DNA from: an uncultured Ignavibacteria bacterium
GTDB taxonomy: Bacteria; Bacteroidota; Ignavibacteria; Ignavibacteriales; Melioribacteraceae
Direction: 5' to 3'
Assembly: GCA_937930275.1 (NCBI GenBank)
Contig: CALGLM010000216.1
Location: 1 to 11,692 of the forward strand
Length of the DNA: 11,692 nt
The notes under the pieces were generated by a model that had not been told where the DNA came from, searched no databases, and saw nothing but the letters and a program-made list of their open reading frames with translations. This document shows, piece after piece, positions 6,790 to 11,692 of this stretch. The translations under genes were made by a program, and so were the position numbers. The number at the start of each line of letters is the position of its first letter. Within the stretch, counting starts at the first letter, position 1.

Positions 6790-8472
6790 ATGATTTCGTT
6801 AAATCATCACGAAGTAATAATCCTTTTAATTCAATTATCAGTACTTCTTATTTTTGCAAGAATATTCGGTGAGTTAAGTCGTTTGGCTAAACAACCGGCT
6901 GTAATTGGAGAAATTATTGCTGGTATTGTAATCGGACCTTCCTTGTTGGGTAACTATTTTAGCGATTTATTTGAATATATTTTTAAGTCATCTCCTAATG
7001 CATTTATTGCTTTAGACGGAATAAGTTCGATTGGTGTAATATTACTTTTATTTGTTGCAGGAATGGAATTAGAAATACCCTTAATTGTAAAAAAGGGAAA
7101 GTCTGCAGCAATTATTAGCTTATTTGGTGTTGTTGTCCCTTTCATTATCGGATTTTTGTCTGGTTGGGTATTTTACGATTCTATTATAAAATTTAATCCT
7201 GAATACAAACTTCTATTTAGTTTGTTTTTTGGGACTGCATTATCAATTTCGGCATTACCTGTAATAGCAAAAACATTGTTAGACCTTAACTTACTTAAAA
7301 CACAAATAGGAGGGTTAATATTAGCAGCTGCTATGGTAGATGATTTAATAGGATGGATTTTCTTTTCAATTCTATTAAGCATGATTGTAACTTCTGCAGA
7401 ACTTAATCAAATTATTATTGTTGTTTTAAGTATATTGGTGTTTGTTGCTTTTACTTTAACTTTGGGAAGAGCAATTATAAATAGAATTTTACCGCTTATT
7501 GTAAGTTATATATCCGGACCCGGTGGGGTGATAGCATTTTCGATTGTAATTTGTTTATTAGGGTCACTATTTACTCAATCAATCGGAATACACTCTATTT
7601 TCGGAGCATTTATTGTAGGTATCGCAGTCGGGAATTCCGAACATTTTACAAATGAACATAGAGAGATTATTCACCAATTTACAGCAGGTTTTTTTGCACC
7701 GCTATTTTTTGTAATGATTGGTTTGAAAGTGAATTTTATTCAAAACTTTGATATTGTATTAGTAATATTTGTAATATTTTTTGCTTTCGCAGCCAAAATT
7801 ATCGGAGTGGGTATAGGAAGTTACTATTTTGCTAAATTAAATAAATATGAATCATGGGCAATAGCTTTTGGATTGAATGCACGTGGTTCAATGGCTATTA
7901 TTTTAGGATTAATAGCACTTGAAGCAAAAGTAATTAACCAAGAGATTTTTGTTGCTATTGTTATTATGGCAATTTTGACAAGTATAACATCAGGTCCTTT
8001 TTTAAATTATTTTGTGAAGTTTTTGCGTAATCGATCATTCATTGATCTTTTAGACAAAGAACTAATATATTTTACTAATGCAGGCAGCAAAAATGAACTA
8101 ATTAAAGAAATTCGTAATTTTGCGTCTACACAATTTAAATTAAACGAAAAAGAATTGCATCTTGAAGTATTAAGACGCGAGCAATTAATTTCTACCGGTT
8201 TACAAAATCACTTGGCTATTCCTCATGCAAAATTCTCGGTTGCTTCCCCTATTGTAATTATTGCTATATCAAAAGATGGAATTGAATTTGATTCTTTAGA
8301 CGGTTTACCCGCAAAGGTAATTATTTTTCTAATAACACCCTACGGCGAAAATGATTTACAATTAAATTTATTAGCCGAGATAGCAAATAAATTAGGAACT
8401 ATAAAAAATACTCAAAAAATTGTAAGTTTAGACTCAATAGATGATATAATTAAGACAATAAAAAAACTTTAG
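6790..8472 (+). CDS. CPA2-family Na+/H+ antiporter with C-terminal PTS EIIA-type domain
   Basis: This inner-membrane cation/proton exchanger has 560 residues. Residues about 1-415 form the exchanger domain with many hydrophobic spans, a conserved early segment (QPAVIGEIIAGIVIGPSLLG, 35-54), an aspartate pair D184-D185 in AMVDDLIG, and GLNARGSM (361-368). The DD pair sits where electrogenic CPA2 members such as NapA carry their ion-binding aspartates. Residues about 418-560 resemble the PTS fructose/mannitol/Ntr EIIA domain, with the phospho-accepting histidine at H479 in LAIPHAK. The second conserved EIIA histidine appears to be glutamine (Q524 in NDLQLNLLAEIA). No TrkA-N/RCK domain is present. 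The EIIA part likely senses or regulates rather than moving sugar, since no sugar permease is near. It sits between usp (3-base gap) and the esterase (6-base gap). Ion preference (Na+ versus K+) is not settled by sequence. Confidence 0.9.
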   Translation: MISLNHHEVIILLIQLSVLLIFARIFGELSRLAKQPAVIGEIIAGIVIGPSLLGNYFSDLFEYIFKSSPNAFIALDGISSIGVILLLFVAGMELEIPLIVKKGKSAAIISLFGVVVPFIIGFLSGWVFYDSIIKFNPEYKLLFSLFFGTALSISALPVIAKTLLDLNLLKTQIGGLILAAAMVDDLIGWIFFSILLSMIVTSAELNQIIIVVLSILVFVAFTLTLGRAIINRILPLIVSYISGPGGVIAFSIVICLLGSLFTQSIGIHSIFGAFIVGIAVGNSEHFTNEHREIIHQFTAGFFAPLFFVMIGLKVNFIQNFDIVLVIFVIFFAFAAKIIGVGIGSYYFAKLNKYESWAIAFGLNARGSMAIILGLIALEAKVINQEIFVAIVIMAILTSITSGPFLNYFVKFLRNRSFIDLLDKELIYFTNAGSKNELIKEIRNFASTQFKLNEKELHLEVLRREQLISTGLQNHLAIPHAKFSVASPIVIIAISKDGIEFDSLDGLPAKVIIFLITPYGENDLQLNLLAEIANKLGTIKNTQKIVSLDSIDDIIKTIKKL

Positions 8473-8478
8473 GAACCC

Positions 8479-9261
8479 ATGAAAAGACTTTTGATAATTT
8501 TTGTTCTTCTTTTTACAAATTTATTTTCGCAAGAAATATTTTTACTTAATTCAAATTATATTCCTTCCGTAGATACCGTTTATGTGTTTACTCCTTCACA
8601 AAAATCTGATGAGAAATTACCGTTAGTTGTTATGCTGCACGGATATGCGGGAAACTACAAACAGTGGAGCGAAATGGTAAATTTACAAAAGTATTCCGAT
8701 TCGCTTAAACTTGTAATTGCCTGCCCAGATGCGTTTTTTGATAGCTATTATATAAATAGCCCTGTTAGAGAAAACAGTCAGTACGAAAGTTTCTTTTTTG
8801 AAGTATTTTTACCGGAAGTTATAAAAACTTTTAATGTAGATAAAAGTAAAATGTTTATTACCGGTTTAAGTATGGGGGGACACGGAGCTATTTCATTTTT
8901 CTTAAAACGACCCGATTTGTTTGTTACAGCCGCAAGTACAAGCGGATTATTAGATTTAACGGCTTTTCCTAATAGACAAACAATAAAAGGAGCTGCCGGA
9001 GATGTGGAAGATTTTTCATCTATTTGGGCTGAAAACTCTTGTATCAATTTACTTAAAAACATTGTGGGTAAAAACAAATCATTATACATTGATTGCGGAA
9101 CGGAAGATTTTTTATATAATACTAATCTTAAATTTTTGGAAAAGTGCAACGAGTTGAAAATAAATGTTAAATATAAATTTCAGCCGGGCATACATGAACA
9201 TGCTTATTGGAAAAAAAGCGTTATTGACCACTTCACTTACTTTTCTTCATTTTTAAACTAA
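8479..9261 (+). CDS. Secreted esterase of the esterase D / S-formylglutathione hydrolase-like family
   Basis: This alpha/beta-hydrolase has 260 residues and an N-terminal signal peptide (residues 1-17, MKRLL followed by a hydrophobic core and LFS-QE), so it is exported to the periplasm or outside. The oxyanion segment is MLHGYAG (52-58) and the nucleophile elbow is GLSMGG with S131. The likely acid is D210 in CGTEDFLY, and the base is H239 in PGIHEHAYW, giving a complete Ser-Asp-His triad. The YYINSP segment (90-95) is typical of this esterase family, including lactic-acid-bacteria tributyrin esterases. The substrate, probably a short acyl ester, cannot be told from sequence. The ATG at 8479 is preceded by AGGA overlapping the TAG stop of the antiporter, so it belongs to the same operon. 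The mature part begins QEIFLLNSNYIPS, with no lipoprotein cysteine. Confidence 0.88.
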   Translation: MKRLLIIFVLLFTNLFSQEIFLLNSNYIPSVDTVYVFTPSQKSDEKLPLVVMLHGYAGNYKQWSEMVNLQKYSDSLKLVIACPDAFFDSYYINSPVRENSQYESFFFEVFLPEVIKTFNVDKSKMFITGLSMGGHGAISFFLKRPDLFVTAASTSGLLDLTAFPNRQTIKGAAGDVEDFSSIWAENSCINLLKNIVGKNKSLYIDCGTEDFLYNTNLKFLEKCNELKINVKYKFQPGIHEHAYWKKSVIDHFTYFSSFLN

Positions 9262-9267
9262 TTTTTT

Positions 9268-9296
9268 TGAACATTTTAAAATTGACATCGTCTAAA
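9268..9296 (+). promoter_or_regulatory. Candidate ECF sigma factor promoter for the PspC/LiaF-like pair
   Basis: TGAAC (9268-9272) is separated by 16 bases from CGTC (9289-9292), which continues as CGTCTAAA. This is the layout of extracytoplasmic-function sigma promoters (AAC-containing -35, CGTC or TCTAAA -10). Transcription would start near 9300, leaving a leader of about 25 bases that contains the AGGTGA ribosome binding site. A TTGACA at 9282-9287 has no acceptable -10 partner. The match is striking because the genes downstream are envelope-stress types, but no ECF sigma gene is in the window. Confidence 0.5.
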
Positions 9297-9323
9297 GAAT
9301 TGAACAAATAAATAGGTGATGAA

Positions 9324-9824
9324 ATGAAAGAAAAATTGTATCGCTCGACAAAAGATAAGGTGGTTGGCGGTGTAGCGGCCGGCTTAGGAAACTACCTTAA
9401 TATTGACCCCGTAATAGTAAGAATAATTTTTGTTTTGCTTACAATTTTTAACGGAGTTGGGTTATTAGTTTATATAATAATGTGGATAATAATTCCCGCT
9501 GATAAGGATGACCGCCCTATTCTAAATTTTAACAAAAAGAACGATAATAATGATTCGGTTAATATTGACGGTCAAAATAATACCGAAAAAACGGAAAACA
9601 CAAATATAAATTATCAAGCTAAAGACCAAACTATTGTTATTAACGAAGAAGAAAAGAGTGAAAAAGTTTCCACAGGAAGAATAATTTTTGGCGGCTTACT
9701 TGTGTTTTTCGGCTTAGCATTTTTTGTAGAACGATTTTTTGATTGGTTCGATTTTCACGATTTGATCCCTTTAGTATTTATAATTATAGGTCTATTGTTA
9801 CTTTGGAATTCAATTAGAAAATAA
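9324..9824 (+). CDS. PspC-domain membrane protein with extra C-terminal transmembrane pair
   Basis: This inner-membrane protein has 166 residues. Residues 3-60 are a PspC domain: LYRSTKDKVVGGVAAGLGNYLNIDP, then a transmembrane span (about 33-57) ending IIMWIIIPADKDD. In phage-shock and related envelope-stress responses PspC domains sense membrane damage. A hydrophilic, Asn/Asp/Glu-rich linker of nearly 60 residues (61-118) follows and looks disordered. Two more spans (about 119-137 and 146-162) are separated by a short FDWFDFHD turn and resemble the LiaF-type transmembrane module. AGGTGA four bases before the ATG supports the start. The LiaF-like gene starts 19 bases downstream and the two are surely co-transcribed. 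A role in envelope-stress sensing or signalling is inferred from the families; no PspA or two-component genes are in the window. Confidence 0.87.
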   Translation: MKEKLYRSTKDKVVGGVAAGLGNYLNIDPVIVRIIFVLLTIFNGVGLLVYIIMWIIIPADKDDRPILNFNKKNDNNDSVNIDGQNNTEKTENTNINYQAKDQTIVINEEEKSEKVSTGRIIFGGLLVFFGLAFFVERFFDWFDFHDLIPLVFIIIGLLLLWNSIRK

Positions 9825-9828
9825 GAAC

Positions 9829-9833
9829 AGGAG
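9829..9833 (+). promoter_or_regulatory. Shine-Dalgarno that decides the LiaF-like start
   Basis: AGGAG lies ten bases before the ATG at 9844 but only one base before the in-frame TTG at 9835. The spacing favours the ATG, giving 303 residues rather than 306. Confidence 0.65.
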
Positions 9834-9843
9834 CTTGAATACA

Positions 9844-10755
9844 ATGAAAAAAGGACATTATTTTTGGGGATCATTTTTTGTGGCTTTCGGTCTTATTTGG
9901 ATTGCCGGAAAAATGCACTTTACAATGGATTGGGACTTTACTTCTTCGCTCTATCCTTTAATTTTAGTATTTTGGGGTTTATTAGTATTAACAAAAAATA
10001 CTATTGCCAAACCAGTTGTTTCGGCAACGTTCGGAGTATTTATGGCAGTTCTTATTTACGGAACGGCAAGTAATATTTTTGGTTTTTTTGAAGATGAATT
10101 TTCTTTAAATTATAATGATAGAAAATTTGGTAAACAAGAATATGTTGCTTCTTATACTGCAGATGCTGCTTACGGATACTTTGAGCTGAGCACAGGAGCA
10201 ACGGCATTTTCGGTTAATAGCAATACAGATTCTTTAATTCATGCATTAGCTTATGGTAAATATAACGAATACACTTTAACTACTTCTTTTGCAGATAGTT
10301 TGGTTAAAATAGACCTGAGCAATGATAACGATTCGCATAGTTTTAGATTCGGTAAAGGTGAAAAAAATTCATTACGTATAAGTTTAAATTCAAAACCTAT
10401 TTGGGATATGTGCTTAGATTACGGTGCAGCTAAAGGCGAAATTAATTTATCACAGTTTAAAGTAAGAAATTTAGCGGTACACACCGGTGCAACTTCTACG
10501 GTAATTACTTTGGGGGATAAGTACCAAAGAACCGAAGTAAATATTGAAATGGGTGTCTCTTCCTTTAAACTGAAAATACCAAAAGAATCCGGAATTAAAA
10601 TTTACAGCGATTTAGGTTTAAGCAGCAAAAACTTTGGTCAGTTTACAAAGCTTGATAAAGATACTTATATATCAAGCAATTTTGAAGATGCAACCAACAA
10701 AGTTTTTATTGATATCAGCGGTGCTTTAAGTAACTTTAAGATCGAAAGATATTAA
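9844..10755 (+). CDS. LiaF-like membrane protein with C-terminal toastrack-type beta domain
   Basis: This protein has 303 residues. Three hydrophobic spans (about 6-22, 35-50 and 55-79) form an N-terminal LiaF/DUF5668-like membrane module. After a short acidic stretch, residues about 97-303 form a beta-rich domain built from a recurring small-residue motif followed by alternating hydrophobics: STGATAF (116-122), DYGAAKGEINL (192-202), HTGATSTVITL (213-223), EMGVSSFKLKI (235-245), DLGLSSKNF (256-264) and ISGALSNFKI (291-300). This pattern is typical of the 'toastrack' domains found with PspC and LiaF in cell-envelope stress responses. It follows the PspC gene by 19 bases and precedes a strong terminator, so the pair forms a two-gene unit. 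I recognise the family type but not an exact orthologue. The direction in which the beta domain faces is not certain from sequence. Confidence 0.8.
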   Translation: MKKGHYFWGSFFVAFGLIWIAGKMHFTMDWDFTSSLYPLILVFWGLLVLTKNTIAKPVVSATFGVFMAVLIYGTASNIFGFFEDEFSLNYNDRKFGKQEYVASYTADAAYGYFELSTGATAFSVNSNTDSLIHALAYGKYNEYTLTTSFADSLVKIDLSNDNDSHSFRFGKGEKNSLRISLNSKPIWDMCLDYGAAKGEINLSQFKVRNLAVHTGATSTVITLGDKYQRTEVNIEMGVSSFKLKIPKESGIKIYSDLGLSSKNFGQFTKLDKDTYISSNFEDATNKVFIDISGALSNFKIERY

Positions 10756-10768
10756 TTATTCTATATAT

Positions 10769-10808
10769 AAAAGCCTTACAAGTTTTACCGGTAAGGCTTT
10801 TTTATTTT
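10769..10808 (+). terminator. Rho-independent terminator, probably bidirectional
   Basis: An 11-base perfect stem pairs AAAAGCCTTAC (10769-10779) with GTAAGGCTTTT (10791-10801) around an 11-base loop and runs into TTTTTTATTTT. It lies just after the LiaF-like stop and ends about 25 bases before the end of the convergent acyl-CoA synthetase gene. On the minus strand the same hairpin is followed by TTTTATATAT, so it may also stop that gene, less strongly. Confidence 0.9.
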
Positions 10809-10832
10809 AAAGATTTACATTAAGCAATACAA

Positions 10833-11692
10833 TTAATCTTCAAACGATTTATACATTTCTTCAATTAAATCTTTGTAACGAGATTCAATTTCTTTTCGCT
10901 TAATTTTTAACGAAGGCGTTAACGTACCTTCTTCAATAGTAAAAGGTTTATCCAATAATGTAAATTTTCTTACTCTTTCATAGTTTGCTAATTTCTTTTG
11001 GAATTGTACTAAATCTTTGTCAATCAAATCGTAAATTTGTTTCAAATTAATTAAATCATCAACAGTATTATATTGGATTCTATTAGCATCAGCATATTCT
11101 TTTATAGCTTCAAAATCAGGAACAATTAAAGCACTTAAAAACATTCTTCTATCGCCTATCAGTATAAACTGATCAATATATTTACTTGCAAGAAACATAT
11201 TTTCTATTGGAGACGGAGCAATATATTTTCCTTGTGAAGTTTTAAATAAGTGCTTTTTTCTATCAGTTATATGTAAAAAACCTTCGGCATCAAAAACCCC
11301 TATATCACCGGTATGTAACCAGCCGTCTTTTAATACTGCTTCGGTTTCTTTTCTGTTATTAAAATATCCTTTCATAATGTTAGGACCGTAAGCAAGTATT
11401 TCACCGTCTTGTGCAATTTTTATTTCAACACCAGGGAAAGGTTTTCCTACTGTCCCAAACTTATAATTTCCGGGTTTATTTACGGCTAACACCGGCGAAC
11501 TTTCGGTTAGTCCGTATCCTTCTAAAATTATAATACCTACCGCTTCAAAAAACAATCCCAAATCTCTACTTAAAGGAGCCCCCCCTGAAATAAAGAAACG
11601 TAAATTTCCGCCTGTTTTTTGCTGTAATTTTTGATAAACCAATTTTGCAGCCAGTTTATGTTTTAAACTAAGAGTAATAGGTACTCCCTGCG
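10833..11692 (-). CDS. Long-chain acyl-CoA synthetase (AMP-forming), C-terminal part; runs off the window
   Basis: This is the C-terminal 285 residues of an adenylate-forming ligase that activates fatty acids: fatty acid + ATP + CoA gives acyl-CoA + AMP + PPi. The frame stays open to the right edge (window residues 1-16 begin QGVPITLSLK), so the apparent TTG start at 11642 is not real. Visible motifs, numbered from the edge, are ISGGAPL (34-40), EGYGLTESSPV (57-67), GTVGKPFPGVEI (79-90), DGWLHTGD (122-129), TDRKKHLFKTSQGKYIAPSPIEN (142-164), and the C-terminal LTPSLKIKR (257-265) with the presumed catalytic lysine K262. The spacing and the APSPIEN segment fit the COG1022/FAA1 type, often near 600 residues, so about half is present. 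It is convergent with the envelope-stress pair and unlikely to share its regulation. Chain-length preference cannot be read from this part. Confidence 0.93.
   Translation of the reverse strand, partial: QGVPITLSLKHKLAAKLVYQKLQQKTGGNLRFFISGGAPLSRDLGLFFEAVGIIILEGYGLTESSPVLAVNKPGNYKFGTVGKPFPGVEIKIAQDGEILAYGPNIMKGYFNNRKETEAVLKDGWLHTGDIGVFDAEGFLHITDRKKHLFKTSQGKYIAPSPIENMFLASKYIDQFILIGDRRMFLSALIVPDFEAIKEYADANRIQYNTVDDLINLKQIYDLIDKDLVQFQKKLANYERVRKFTLLDKPFTIEEGTLTPSLKIKRKEIESRYKDLIEEMYKSFED

Noticed and set aside
6954..7382. Two minus-strand open frames (6954-7145 and 7173-7382) inside the antiporter gene
   Set aside because: Both are antisense shadows of conserved membrane spans.
8778..9149. Minus-strand open frame of 123 codons inside the esterase gene
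   Set aside because: It is the longest antisense frame, but it covers the GLSMGG and acid motifs of an obvious esterase and has no domain of its own.
9282..9287. Perfect TTGACA as a sigma-70 -35 box upstream of pspC
   Set aside because: No TATAAT-like box lies 16-18 bases downstream, and a later one would place the start almost on the ATG; the overlapping ECF layout fits better.
9864..10073. Second plus-strand frame inside the LiaF-like gene
   Set aside because: Out of frame with a gene that has membrane spans and a strong upstream ribosome site; composition looks like a shifted reading.
11640..11642. TTG as the start of the acyl-CoA synthetase gene
   Set aside because: The frame is open to the window edge and the upstream residues (LSLKHKLAAK) continue the family sequence, so the gene is cut, not short.

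Overview
The window is a stretch of A+T-rich bacterial chromosome with eight complete genes and one gene cut at each end. It carries no rRNA, tRNA, CRISPR array or transposon that I can see. The gene set fits the FCB group (Bacteroidota, Ignavibacteriota or relatives). It includes a 2-oxoacid:ferredoxin oxidoreductase whose gamma and alpha domains are fused, a full-length DsbD, a glutamine-dependent NAD synthetase, a PspC plus LiaF-like membrane pair, and a eukaryote-type long-chain acyl-CoA synthetase. Several genes have clear Shine-Dalgarno sequences, which is less typical of Bacteroidia and leans the guess towards Ignavibacteriota-like lineages. The lineage is an inference from gene content only.

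The first 46 bases are not genomic. They are an Illumina TruSeq indexed adapter in reverse orientation, fused in the middle of korB, so the left edge is an assembly end carrying untrimmed library sequence.

Layout: (1) 47-5575, minus strand, a redox cluster read nadE > dsbD > korA > korB. It covers NAD+ synthesis, transfer of thiol reducing power across the membrane, and ferredoxin-linked 2-oxoacid oxidation or reductive carboxylation. nadE and dsbD are tightly coupled, korA and korB overlap, and a candidate internal promoter precedes korA. (2) 5576-5949, an A+T-rich divergent promoter region. (3) 5950-9261, plus strand, a three-gene operon: a tandem-domain universal stress protein, a CPA2 Na+/H+ antiporter with a C-terminal PTS EIIA-type domain, and a secreted esterase. 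(4) 9262-10755, plus strand, a two-gene envelope-stress module (PspC-domain protein and LiaF-like 'toastrack' protein) preceded by a sequence resembling an ECF sigma factor promoter. (5) 10756-10832, a strong hairpin terminator between convergent genes. (6) 10833-11692, minus strand, the C-terminal half of a long-chain acyl-CoA synthetase that runs off the window.

Nothing here is clearly a new system. The points most worth checking are the antiporter-EIIA fusion coupled to a Usp protein with an altered nucleotide motif, the putative ECF promoter in front of the PspC/LiaF-like pair, and the adapter at the left end.
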